17,997 bases of DNA, taken from NCBI GenBank assembly GCA_049509915.1, contig JBEKZL010000157.1:1-17997 (forward strand). Reading direction: 5' to 3'. The notes under the pieces were generated by a model. The model was not told the DNA's origin and did no database searches. It saw only the letters and a list, made by a program, of their open reading frames with translations. Made by a program: the position numbers and the translations under genes. Source of the DNA: JBEKYD01 sp049509915. Its GTDB lineage: Bacteria; Acidobacteriota; Terriglobia; Bryobacterales; Bryobacteraceae. How positions within the stretch are numbered: position 1 is the first letter of the stretch; every line of letters begins with the position of its first letter. Shown here piece by piece: positions 1 to 8,949 of this stretch.

Positions 1-96
1 TGGACTGTGCGCGGCGCCAACGCCATCATAGCCCTGCGATGCTGCTATCTCAATGGTCGATTTGAGGACTACTGGGAGTCGCGCTGCGTCGCGTAA
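1..96 (+). mobile_element. ISKra4-family transposase, C-terminal end only
   Basis: Frame 1 reads as the last 31 residues of a transposase, running off the left edge of the window. The residues WTVRGANAII, then ALRCC, then LNGRFEDYWE are what I recall as the conserved C-terminal end of ISKra4-family transposases, and the frame stops at TAA 94-96. The element's right end should lie shortly after the stop, because an unrelated glycosyltransferase reading frame begins to make sense from about base 100-120. I could not delimit the terminal inverted repeat without the other end. The assignment rests on recognition of the motif, not on a search. Confidence 0.7.
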
Positions 97-1107
97 GCTC
101 CACTTCTATGTCGCGCACCCGAGCGGACGCCGGCGCCGGATTGCGCCGATCTGCTGCGGCTGGCCGCCGCTCCGGAGACTTTTGCGGTTTCGCTCCAGAC
201 CCATCATCGCGGCTGGAAAGCGTCCCTGCTGCCCATGGCGCCGTTTCGGTTGCAGCCGGGCGAATGCTCGCGCGTGCTGGCGCCGCTATCGGGAACCATG
301 GCGGTGGACCGGCGGAAACTGCTGGCGCTCGGGAATCCCCGTTGTAGTCTTGCCGGTACCACGTGGCTGACGTTGTTTTGGAAGGCGTCCGCAGCCGGCT
401 GGTCCTCTTACAGCCTGGGAAGCGGCGGCCGCTTCGTCCAGCAGCCGGATCTTCCCATGGAGGAAACCGCCTGCGCGGCGCGCATTCTGGCAAGAGGTCA
501 TTTGCGGCGCTTGGGCCCGCGCGATGGGGCTTTGGCTCGCGGCACGATTGCCACGAGCCGCGGATTGCCCCCAAGCGTCGAACCCGCCGACGGTCGTCCC
601 AAAGTGCTCCTGGTCACTCCCTTCCATCCCTACCCGCTGGCTCACGGCGGCGCGGTGCGCATCTTCAATCTCTGCCGGGAAATGGCTGGCCGCGTGGACT
701 TTGTGCTGGCCGCTATCCGCGAGCACAGCGAGTTCGTCGACTACCCGAAACTGCACCAGATCTTCCGCCAGGTGTACGTAGTCGACATGGACGAGGCGGC
801 CTCCGGGGACCGCGGCCTGCCACGCCAGGTCCGGCATCACCAGTCGCGCAGCCTGCGCGCCTTGATCGCCCATCTGGCCGGCACTTTCCGACCCGACCTG
901 CTACCGATCGAGTACACCCACATGGCTCACTTCCGCGACGCGGCGCCCCAGGTGCCGGCGCCGCTGGTGGAGCACGACATTACGTTTCAGCTCTATCGCC
1001 AGTTGCTCGAAAGCCAGCCGAGCCGCGAGGCCCGCCGCGAATACCAGCGCTGGCGCGCCTACGAAAGCCACTGGCTGCGCGCCTTCGACGGTGTCTGGAC
1101 GGTCCTA
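97..1107 (+). pseudogene. Glycosyltransferase internal fragment (GT2-GT4 type), truncated at both ends
   Basis: Frame 1 stays open from the transposase stop to TAG 1216-1218. From about base 598 it carries the N-terminal half of a GT-B, GT4-like glycosyltransferase: a first strand KVLLVTPFHPYPL followed by the glycine-rich AHGGAVR loop, then a Rossmann-like half with EYTHMAHF and LVEHDITF. Before that (about 235-590) the sequence resembles the linker that follows a GT2 domain in long multidomain glycosyltransferases of soil bacteria. The N-terminal domain is missing, apparently cut at the insertion sequence. Homology stops at AFDGVWT near base 1100, so the nucleotide-sugar-binding half (E-x7-E motif) is absent. 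Beyond 1107 the frame is only the antisense of valS. No credible start codon or ribosome binding site exists, so this is a dead fragment. Confidence 0.75.
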
Positions 1108-3264
1108 CTCGCGCGCATCCATGGGAAATTCGGCCGGATATGGCTGCAGCGAAATCGAGTCTTCCCGCCCCAGACGATGCCACAATTCCTCGGTGATGAA
1201 CGGCATAAGAGGATGTAGCATGCGGAGCGTGGCCGAAAAGACAGCCAGCAGATTGCGCCAGTCGTTCGTAAGTCCCGTGCCTTCCTTCAAACGAAGCGTC
1301 TTGATTTTCAGGTACCGATCGCAGATGTCATGACAGAAGAACCGCCACAGCGTATCGGCCACTACGTCATAGCGATAGTTCTCGAACGCGCGGTTCACGG
1401 CAAATGCGGTCTTGTGGAGGCGGCTGAAGATCCAACGGTCCTCAACCGTCTCCACGCGGCCGTGCTCCAGGACGACCGGCGTGCCCACGGCGGACCTCTC
1501 CATATTGATGAAAAGCAGCCGGGCTGCATTCCAGATTTGGTTCACGAAATTCCATGCAGCGGTCAGCCTGTCTTCGCTGAATACAATATCGTCGCCGGAC
1601 ACAACTCCCATAATGAGCGAGATGCGGACCGCATCGGTTCCATAGCGGCTGGTGATGTCGATCGGATCAACTACGTTCCCTCGTGTCTTCGACATCTTGT
1701 GGCGATTGGCATCGCGCACGAGGCCGTGAATGTGAATCACCCGGAAGGGTGGCCGACCCGTCAGCTCCAGCCCAAGCATGATCATGCGCGCGACCCAGAA
1801 GAATAGAATTTCGAATCCCGTGATGAGAAGCGACGTCGGATAATAGGCTTTCAGATCCTCGGTCTCCTCCGGCCAGCCGAGCGTGGAGAACGGCCAGAGC
1901 CCGGCGCTGAACCAGGTATCCAGAACATCCGGATCCTGTTCCAGCGGCCCTTTCCCGCAATGCGAGCACGCTAACGGCGTTCGCCGCGCCACCGTAATCT
2001 CGAGGCAATTCTGACAATGCCACGCGGGAATGCGGTGCCCCCACCAAAGCTGCCGGGAAATACACCACTCGCGGGTGTTCTTCATCCAGCGGACGTAGCG
2101 GTCGGTCCAGTTGTCGGGAATGAAACGGATGCAGCCGTTGTCAACCGCGGCCAGCGCTTTCTTCGCCAACGGCTTGGTGCGCACGAACCATTGCGTGGAA
2201 ACGAGCGGCTCGATGATCGTCTTGCAACGATCACAACAGTCAATCGATTGCATATTCGCCCCGATCTTCGCCAGCAGTCCTTGTGCTTCCAGGTCGGCTA
2301 CAATCTGTTTACGGGCAGCGAACCGGTCCATGCCCGCGTAGGGTCCGGACTCCGCGCTCATCCGCGCGTGTTGATCGATGACTTGGAGGAAGGGCAGATT
2401 GTGGCGCTTGCCCACCTCAAAATCATTCGGATCGTGCGCGGGCGTAACTCTCACCGCACCGGATCCGAATGCCGGGTCCGCCCATTCGTCCAGCACGATA
2501 CGGATCTCGCGGTTCATCAAGGGCAGCGTTACCGTCTTTCCGTGCAGATCGGAATAGCGCTCGTCTCTTGGGTTGATCGCCACGGCAGCGTCGCCCAGAA
2601 TCGTTTCAGGCCGCGTGGTCGCCACTGTCAGAAAGCGGTCAAGTCCAGTGACCCGGTAACGAATGTGCCACAAGCTGCCCTGGGGTTCCTCGTGAATCGT
2701 CTCCAGATCCGAAATGGCCGTCTGGCATCGGGGGCACCAGTTGACCATGCTGGCGCCTCGATAGATCAGACCACGCTCATAGAGCCGTACGAACGCTTCG
2801 GTCACCACCCGCGACGACTCTGGCGATAGCGTAAACTTTTCGCGGCTCCAATCCACGCTGTCGCCAATCTGCTTCATCTGGTCCGTGATGCGCGCGCCGT
2901 ACTTCTCCCTCCACTGCCAGACGCGTTTCTCGAATTCCTCGCGGCCGAGTTGTTTGCGCGAGGTTCCCTCGCCTGCCAGCATGCGCTCTACCAGCAACTG
3001 GGTCGCAATCCCCGCATGATCCGTGCCCGGCAGCCACAGCGTATTTTCGCCGCGCATCCGTCGCCAGCGGACGGTGGCATCCATGATCGAGTGCTCCAGC
3101 ATATGGCCCATATGCAACGAACCGTTTACGCTAGGCGGCGGAATGACAATCGAAAACCGGGGCGGTGGAGCGGACGAATCCGCATCATACATCTTGCTTT
3201 CGACCCACCATTTGGCCCAGCGCGGTTCCAACTTCGCGGGCTCGTATTGCTTCTCGATCTCCAT
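1105..3264 (-). CDS. valS: Valyl-tRNA synthetase, C-terminally truncated
   Basis: This class I aminoacyl-tRNA synthetase charges tRNA(Val) with valine in the cytoplasm. The sequence shows the HIGH-type motif HMGH at about residues 51-54 after PPPSVNGSL, the editing (CP1) domain with TTRPETILGD and the GTDHAGIATQ region, and a KMSK motif at about 523-526 in HKMSKTRGN. The anticodon-binding helical domain ends with MPFITEELWHRLG. The protein is 719 residues, whereas bacterial ValS is usually about 850-950. The rest of the C-terminal part, including the coiled-coil arm that clamps tRNA, is missing because the gene meets a foreign glycosyltransferase fragment at base 1105. I chose ATG 3264 (MEIEKQYEP); an in-frame GTG lies at 3273. 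A TAGAAT hexamer at 3276-3281 could be a -10 element but lacks a good -35. Whether a truncated ValS is functional is doubtful, and a second copy elsewhere is possible. Confidence 0.9.
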   Translation of the reverse strand: MEIEKQYEPAKLEPRWAKWWVESKMYDADSSAPPPRFSIVIPPPSVNGSLHMGHMLEHSIMDATVRWRRMRGENTLWLPGTDHAGIATQLLVERMLAGEGTSRKQLGREEFEKRVWQWREKYGARITDQMKQIGDSVDWSREKFTLSPESSRVVTEAFVRLYERGLIYRGASMVNWCPRCQTAISDLETIHEEPQGSLWHIRYRVTGLDRFLTVATTRPETILGDAAVAINPRDERYSDLHGKTVTLPLMNREIRIVLDEWADPAFGSGAVRVTPAHDPNDFEVGKRHNLPFLQVIDQHARMSAESGPYAGMDRFAARKQIVADLEAQGLLAKIGANMQSIDCCDRCKTIIEPLVSTQWFVRTKPLAKKALAAVDNGCIRFIPDNWTDRYVRWMKNTREWCISRQLWWGHRIPAWHCQNCLEITVARRTPLACSHCGKGPLEQDPDVLDTWFSAGLWPFSTLGWPEETEDLKAYYPTSLLITGFEILFFWVARMIMLGLELTGRPPFRVIHIHGLVRDANRHKMSKTRGNVVDPIDITSRYGTDAVRISLIMGVVSGDDIVFSEDRLTAAWNFVNQIWNAARLLFINMERSAVGTPVVLEHGRVETVEDRWIFSRLHKTAFAVNRAFENYRYDVVADTLWRFFCHDICDRYLKIKTLRLKEGTGLTNDWRNLLAVFSATLRMLHPLMPFITEELWHRLGREDSISLQPYPAEFPMDARE

Positions 3265-3476
3265 GCGCAGCACCGATTCTAGCAGCTAACCTGCAAAAAC
3301 CCTGACCAGCAGTGTTCTCAGTTCGCAGCATTGCCAAAAGGACACGCCGGATCCCGCCCCTACAGCGCCGCCGCCGCGCAACCGATCCCGGCTGGCTTCA
3401 CCATTTGTCTGCTGGCCGCGACTCATCAGTATACTCAAGGCGTTTGCAAGGTAGAGATCGCGCGCCCGCTCGTCAT

Positions 3477-6400
3477 CTAGAAATGCGCATCGACCATAAG
3501 GAGGAGCGCCTGGAGCTTGTCGATATCGACGGTAATGGAACCCTGAAAGCCCTGGTCCCCGACGCTGGCGCAGAATTGCACGCCATGCACCAGGCCCAGT
3601 TTTTCTGAAATCAACCAGAAGAACGGCCGCACTTCGACCGAAGGCATGAGCTCAATCACCTTGGTTCCAGGCTCGCAAAAGAGAAGATTGGCGAGCCCGG
3701 CGCCGTGCGGACTAATGACGAATTCCGCGCTTTGGAACAGCAAGATCTGAGCCCTCATGCTCATTCCCTCGAGATAAACCGTCTCGAAATCATATCTCGA
3801 GAGAAAAGCCTGTACTTGCTCGAGATTGTAAATTTTCCTTGTCGGCCCTTTCCGCGCCACCAGCAGCCGTCTGTTTCGCGGGGTGTGCAAACCGGCGTAC
3901 AAGGCGGCGATTCTTTGCTGAAAGTCCTTGAGACAGGGCGCGGGCATGTTCTGCACGAGATCACTGTCCACCCAAATTGCCTCTCGTACCTTGATGAGAT
4001 CTGCCGCAATCTCTACGACCTCGTACCCGCCGAGGCCAACAGCCCGAAGCGTCTCGCGATGGTCGAACACCTCGGCGATTTCCATCGACTTTGGCAACGC
4101 AATCTTCAGACTTGAGTCGCGCCCTAGCGCTCGCGATAGAATGTCCAACGACAGCAGTCCTTCGACGAGCCAGTGATAATAATTGTGAAGATTGCCGTTA
4201 AAGAAAATGAGATAGGATTGATCGTAACAAGGTGCCGCGGCGAGCGACTCTTTTGCAACCCAGGGGCCATCCGCCTCATTAGACAGCCAGGGCGCCCTGC
4301 CAGGAGGGGATGTCTGAAGATATCCGAACCCCCTCGACGCGCCCGAGCGGTCGAAGACCGAGCCTTCCGAGAATCGCGCCATCGACACAAATTGATCGCC
4401 GCGTTTGATCAGCTTGATGCCATCGTTGATTCTGCCGACTTGAGGGGGCGTTCCGTTTCCGCGGCCCGAATAGAACGCGCGCTGGTCTGCGTGGTCGGCG
4501 AATATCGGCGCATCGCGATAGGCCGTGAAGACTGACGGCCAATAGCTATCGGTCGTTTTCAGGAATACGCCAAAAGAAGCCGCGCGCCGGCTCTCGTCCG
4601 CGGGCGCGGCCCATCGGAGCTGGATACGGCCTGATACGTGTTCCGGAGGGTCCAACTGCTCCACGAGTGGCGGCGGCGGCTCCGTGGCGTGAGACTGGGC
4701 CTTATGGCCGCCCTTCAACTGCTTGGACGCTTCGCTTCCAAGTTGTTTGGGATCGAAATACAGAATTCCCTTGAGACTCCAATAGGACGTGCCGGAAAGC
4801 TCGTCGCCGTCGAGCGTCGCGCCGGCCAGCGATACGTGCGCGGTGACCAGTTGCCCCGCTTCGACTTCGCAAGACAAGACTGCCACTCTCTCGGAGCCGG
4901 CCGTAAGAAACGTTTCGGATTCGGCGCCGGACCCGGATCGGATTCGCAAGCGAAAATCGCGGCCATGCGCCACCATCCGCATCACCAGATTGATTCTGGT
5001 CCCAACAGACGCATCGGCGCGAAATCGGACCATGGTTACCGGCTGGGCCGCCCGCACGCCAGAGATTTCCGGGGCGTGCCAGCCGGAGATGCAGATCACG
5101 TCCGCCGATAACGTCCCATCCATGCCGTCCATCAACATGGCGGCCGCATCACTGCTGATCGGCAGATACCGGCCTGGCGGCAGCAGGATCGCCGCAACGC
5201 CTTCGGCTGGCCGAGCCTGGCGTGCCAACACGTGAGTCGATCTCAGCAGACCGTCTGCCGTTTTCCCCCAAGAACGCGGATCGAAATGGTCGGCGATTTC
5301 ACGCTCACGGCTGCGGCGCCGTTCGGGGTCGTCCAAATACCGCAACAGCCGTTCGAGTCCGTTGCAAGCGTTGTAAGGGTCTATGTAATCCACCAGGCCG
5401 CCAGCAACTTCCGGAATGCCGCCAATGGCGGAGCTTAGGCAGATCTTTCCATGCGCAAGGCTTTCTCCGACCGGCAGACCCCATCCTTCCACGAAGCTTG
5501 GAAACATCGTGAGAATGCATTTCCGGTAGAGCAGGTCTAGTTCGACATCGGTGACATTGTGCGCAACTATAATCTTGCCACCCAGATAATTGCACGCCTT
5601 TAGCTGATCCAAGAAATCCTGCACCAACCACCCCCTCCGGCCTGTAAACACCAGGAAGGGAATGTTCGACCGGCCCGACCTCAACATCATCTTCCAAATA
5701 TTGAACAGGTATGCCGGGTTCTTCCTCACTTCGATCGTGCCGACGCAAAGCACATAGTCTGTATCAATGATGTCGGCGACGGCGCTCGAAATATTTGCTT
5801 GGTTGGATGCCGGAAGCGAAAGCTCGTTGCCCAACGGCACCAGGTGGACCGGTAGCGGGTCCATTTCCCGCGAGGCCATGAACGCGGTCAACGACGCCTT
5901 GTTATATTCCGACGTGGTGAGAATGAAGTCGGCAAAAGTTAAGGCCTCGATGACTGCTTTGATGAACACTCTGGTCTCGCGAACCTCGAAATACTCGGGT
6001 GCCGTCATGGGTATGATGTCATGAATAAAAACACCGATCGTCACTCCGGAATTTTTCAATTTCTGCAGCAAAATGCCTATGCCTCTCACGCCCCAGAACG
6101 CACCGAGAGTGAGAAAGATGTCCCGCGATCGAACCGGACACGGCGCCATGCGGTCGAGCAACAAGCGAACGTCGGACTGGACGTCGGCCCTCGATATGGC
6201 GCCGGAGCGGAGGTCCTCAATAATGTCCAGCAGCGCCGATGTTTCGACCGCGCCCAGGCCCCCGCGCTTGTTCATGGCAACAAAACGGAACGGCTGCTGA
6301 TAGGGGATCTCGCCCAGATTGCGCAGAATCTCGCATACGACCCGCTGAATACCGGTAACGGTGGTGTGGTCGATCAGGTAGAGCAACAGATCGGATACAT

Positions 6401-7982
6401 CCACGAAGATGGTCGCCGTTTCCACCGAAGCATCGAAATCATGCTTGCCGTTCACGGGCGGGGCGAGCTGCGCCGGACGTTTGCCGCGCATATGCGCGAC
6501 GCGCCATGCATTCGCAAATCGCACCCAAAACGCCGGATCCATCCATGGCTCATAAGGCTCAAAGGACTGCGTCTGGAACAATGGAAGAAAGCACTTTTGG
6601 TCGGGCGGCGCCAGGATGGCGGCCATTCGGGAAAAACTGCTATTGCAAATCGCCAGATAGTTCGCCCGCCGCAGAATTTCGAAATCGCGAACGTAATCGG
6701 ATAATGCTTCGGATATGGAGGGGGGCGGCGCCGGAATCATCTCAAATTCCCGGAACACTGGCAGTATCGCGTCCGGTTCGTCGGTGCCAACGAATAAGAC
6801 CGGATTGCGCAGCGTCGGCCAGATGTTCCGCAACCATTCCAGGTACCATTCGTCCGGCACAATCCGAAACCATGGCTGGTTCCTCAGCTGCATGTTGCGA
6901 TAGTCGCCGCGCCGGACATGGATAGCCACGAGCGTCCGCCGGCCGCCGTCCGTGACCTCATGACGCCAGTTGTCGATCGCGCGCACATGCTCAGGCGGCA
7001 ACTCAAACAGACGTCTCAATAGCGGCCGGTGTCTTCGCCAGCACTCGGGAATCTCCTGGAAGTAGCCGTCCAGATCGATATTGATTGCAGGTTCATCTGG
7101 CTCCCATATCTCGCGATCGTTCTCCGCAAAACCGGGGTAAACCACTTTCGGGAGGTCGAGTCCATCGCAAGGTTCATCTTTGAGCCCGAAAAGCTGGTTG
7201 CCCTGCCACGCCGGAAACGCAGGGGTCAAACCGTGTCTGAGCGCATAAAGCTTCGCGCAGGCATAGCGAAACAACTGATTCCCGAATGCGGCGCCCTGCA
7301 GAAGAACAGCCATGCTGACGTGGCCACGGGACTCGACATGAAGGTGATTGAACGCGCGCACGGCGTCGCTGGCCAGGAAACAGAGCGCCTTCGAGTCCGC
7401 CACAGGGACCGAACCAATGCAGATAAGACCGCGATCGAATAGGCTGCGTCTCAGTTTCCACCCGTTTGGATCGCTGAGTTCACCGGGCGCTTGCGGCAAG
7501 AGAGCGGCGACGGCGCGAAAGCTGAAATCGTCAGCGAGCGGCGTCATCAGCTCGTTTAGCACGTGCGCGGGCAGCAGAAGCAGATCATTGCCGGATAAGG
7601 GCCCGCAAAGCTCACGCGCCTGTCGCGCGAGGCTGCTCAGCGTATATGCTTGTTCCCCGTCACGGCCGTGCCCACCGGGCCGGATTGGTTCTCCCGCGAC
7701 GATCGTTGGGCAGCCGTCTTCGTCCGGAGTGAGTCGAAGCAGGGCGGCTTGCTTGCCGTCGTCGGCCGGAGCCGCGGCCGGCAGGTCTTCTCGGGCTATC
7801 CCCAATATCCGCCGACACCAAACTGCAACGACCGACCTTGCCGGAGCCGATTGCTCCCGGAAGGGTTGCAGCAGTGGCTCTAGGCCCAGATCAAGATCTT
7901 GCAGCGGAGCATCGATGGTGGCCGATCGTGTGCCGGCCGGATTGCAATCGCCCGTAGACAGGTCAGTTATTGAAAAGCGCAT
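3477..7982 (-). CDS. Giant multidomain glycosyltransferase: GT11 + GT4 + beta domain + GT61
   Basis: One uninterrupted frame of 1,501 residues carries three different glycosyltransferase types. Residues 1-220 are unassigned. About 225-465 is a GT11 alpha-1,2-fucosyltransferase-like domain: GAAFGNQLFRYACAK, the HVRRGDY motif at 355-361, and a C-terminal motif DFEILRRANYLAICNSSFS. About 525-915 is a GT4 domain with LCVGTIEVRKNP and the catalytic E-x7-E motif EGWGLPVGE (832-840). About 935-1080 is a beta-rich, carbohydrate-binding-like stretch. About 1250-1501 is a GT61 (DUF563) domain with NLHNYYHWLVEGLL and the hallmark SPHGAGLANLLF at about 1424. It has no signal peptide, so it probably acts in the cytoplasm. 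I chose ATG 7982 with GGAG 11 bases upstream, 31 bases after the preceding gene; an upstream ATG at 8138 would overlap that gene by 125 bases. It is the last gene of the Thr-rich-protein operon. Confidence 0.88.
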   Translation of the reverse strand: MRFSITDLSTGDCNPAGTRSATIDAPLQDLDLGLEPLLQPFREQSAPARSVVAVWCRRILGIAREDLPAAAPADDGKQAALLRLTPDEDGCPTIVAGEPIRPGGHGRDGEQAYTLSSLARQARELCGPLSGNDLLLLPAHVLNELMTPLADDFSFRAVAALLPQAPGELSDPNGWKLRRSLFDRGLICIGSVPVADSKALCFLASDAVRAFNHLHVESRGHVSMAVLLQGAAFGNQLFRYACAKLYALRHGLTPAFPAWQGNQLFGLKDEPCDGLDLPKVVYPGFAENDREIWEPDEPAINIDLDGYFQEIPECWRRHRPLLRRLFELPPEHVRAIDNWRHEVTDGGRRTLVAIHVRRGDYRNMQLRNQPWFRIVPDEWYLEWLRNIWPTLRNPVLFVGTDEPDAILPVFREFEMIPAPPPSISEALSDYVRDFEILRRANYLAICNSSFSRMAAILAPPDQKCFLPLFQTQSFEPYEPWMDPAFWVRFANAWRVAHMRGKRPAQLAPPVNGKHDFDASVETATIFVDVSDLLLYLIDHTTVTGIQRVVCEILRNLGEIPYQQPFRFVAMNKRGGLGAVETSALLDIIEDLRSGAISRADVQSDVRLLLDRMAPCPVRSRDIFLTLGAFWGVRGIGILLQKLKNSGVTIGVFIHDIIPMTAPEYFEVRETRVFIKAVIEALTFADFILTTSEYNKASLTAFMASREMDPLPVHLVPLGNELSLPASNQANISSAVADIIDTDYVLCVGTIEVRKNPAYLFNIWKMMLRSGRSNIPFLVFTGRRGWLVQDFLDQLKACNYLGGKIIVAHNVTDVELDLLYRKCILTMFPSFVEGWGLPVGESLAHGKICLSSAIGGIPEVAGGLVDYIDPYNACNGLERLLRYLDDPERRRSREREIADHFDPRSWGKTADGLLRSTHVLARQARPAEGVAAILLPPGRYLPISSDAAAMLMDGMDGTLSADVICISGWHAPEISGVRAAQPVTMVRFRADASVGTRINLVMRMVAHGRDFRLRIRSGSGAESETFLTAGSERVAVLSCEVEAGQLVTAHVSLAGATLDGDELSGTSYWSLKGILYFDPKQLGSEASKQLKGGHKAQSHATEPPPPLVEQLDPPEHVSGRIQLRWAAPADESRRAASFGVFLKTTDSYWPSVFTAYRDAPIFADHADQRAFYSGRGNGTPPQVGRINDGIKLIKRGDQFVSMARFSEGSVFDRSGASRGFGYLQTSPPGRAPWLSNEADGPWVAKESLAAAPCYDQSYLIFFNGNLHNYYHWLVEGLLSLDILSRALGRDSSLKIALPKSMEIAEVFDHRETLRAVGLGGYEVVEIAADLIKVREAIWVDSDLVQNMPAPCLKDFQQRIAALYAGLHTPRNRRLLVARKGPTRKIYNLEQVQAFLSRYDFETVYLEGMSMRAQILLFQSAEFVISPHGAGLANLLFCEPGTKVIELMPSVEVRPFFWLISEKLGLVHGVQFCASVGDQGFQGSITVDIDKLQALLLMVDAHF

Positions 7983-8013
7983 CCCAGAATGAACTCCAAG
8001 TCCCGTCTCAGAA

Positions 8014-8949
8014 TCACGGCACCAGCAGCGCCTCCGGAGGAAGGCCTCTCCGCGCGGCCAGCCAGCCGGTTGCGAGGGCGTGGTTTTCAGCCGCCGTCCA
8101 AAGCGAAGACGCCGCAGCCGATCGGACAGAGCCGCCAAGATCCGCCAACGCTTTGGCGGTCAGCAACGGGACACTATCCTCGAGCACGTACTCCTCCGGG
8201 CGGGCATACACGGGATGCGCATAACCGATCCGGCCGCCGCAGTCTCCCGCCAGCCGAAAGCGGTAATACGCCATCTGCCGTTGGCGCCTGAGCACGCCGT
8301 CGAAGGTCAAACGCCGCGTGAACAAGCCTCCGGGCCTCGGCTCAAAATGGACCCTAAGGCCGCCGGCCTCCGCCAGTCGGAGGGCCATTTCGGCATCTTC
8401 AATGCAACCGTACTGCGGGTTGAAGGCGTGGTCTGCCAGCAGCGCCCTTTTGCACGTCACGCTCCCGCTCCAGAAATAAGACCAGTCGTAAATGCCGGGC
8501 GCTTGCGGGAAAGGATAGAGCCGGCCAAAGGCCCATTGTTCGAACCCAGATGCCGTCCGGGAGGGATCGTCGGTAAAGTAGACGAGCGCGGCGTCGTTTG
8601 TGGCGGGCTGCGAGCGGTGGAACTCGAGGCAATACTCGATGAGGGCCGGCAAGGGCCGGAGGTCGTCGTCCCAGAACAGCAACATCGGAGCACTTGCAAG
8701 ACCGAGTGCCATATTGCGAGCCACCGAGGGGCCGCCGTGTGGGGACTTCCGGAATTCGATCCGGAGCCCCGGGACGTCCGCGACGATCGGCTCGAGATCG
8801 GTCAATGAGCCGTCGTCCACGACGATCACCTCAAACTCTTCGGGCGCCACCGTCTGATTTCGGAAGCCTTCCAGACAGAGGCGCAACTCTCGCGGCCGCT
8901 CATAAGTGGGCATCACTACCGAGATGCGCGGCGCGGGACGGTTACGCAT
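8014..8949 (-). CDS. GT2 family glycosyltransferase
   Basis: A 311-residue GT-A fold enzyme of family 2, expected to transfer a sugar from a nucleotide-sugar donor. Visible motifs are RISVVMPTYERP at the N-terminus, VVDDGS at 43-48, the metal-binding acidic cluster WDDD at 93-96, and the later acidic motif GCIEDAEMALRLAEAG at 181-196, which often supplies the catalytic base. The start ATG 8949 overlaps the preceding gene by 8 bases (ATGCGTAA), indicating translational coupling. A purine-rich GGTGGCGGAA lies just before it. Longer in-frame starts up to 9165 would run deep into the preceding gene and encode non-conserved sequence. No membrane segment is evident. Its position between a GT2-TPR enzyme and the giant GT11/GT4/GT61 protein suggests it extends a glycan in the same pathway. 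Confidence 0.9.
   Translation of the reverse strand: MRNRPAPRISVVMPTYERPRELRLCLEGFRNQTVAPEEFEVIVVDDGSLTDLEPIVADVPGLRIEFRKSPHGGPSVARNMALGLASAPMLLFWDDDLRPLPALIEYCLEFHRSQPATNDAALVYFTDDPSRTASGFEQWAFGRLYPFPQAPGIYDWSYFWSGSVTCKRALLADHAFNPQYGCIEDAEMALRLAEAGGLRVHFEPRPGGLFTRRLTFDGVLRRQRQMAYYRFRLAGDCGGRIGYAHPVYARPEEYVLEDSVPLLTAKALADLGGSVRSAAASSLWTAAENHALATGWLAARRGLPPEALLVP

Noticed and set aside
50..574. 174-codon minus-strand open frame at the left edge
   Set aside because: Proline/arginine-rich composition, opposite the transposase tail and the glycosyltransferase fragment.
2017..2829. 270-codon plus-strand open frame
   Set aside because: It lies wholly opposite the valS gene, which has intact synthetase motifs; it is a mirror frame of GC-rich coding DNA.
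6021..6704. Long plus-strand open frame opposite the giant glycosyltransferase
   Set aside because: It is antisense to the GT11-GT4 part of a gene with clear motifs; its own translation is arginine/histidine-rich and shows no recognisable domain.
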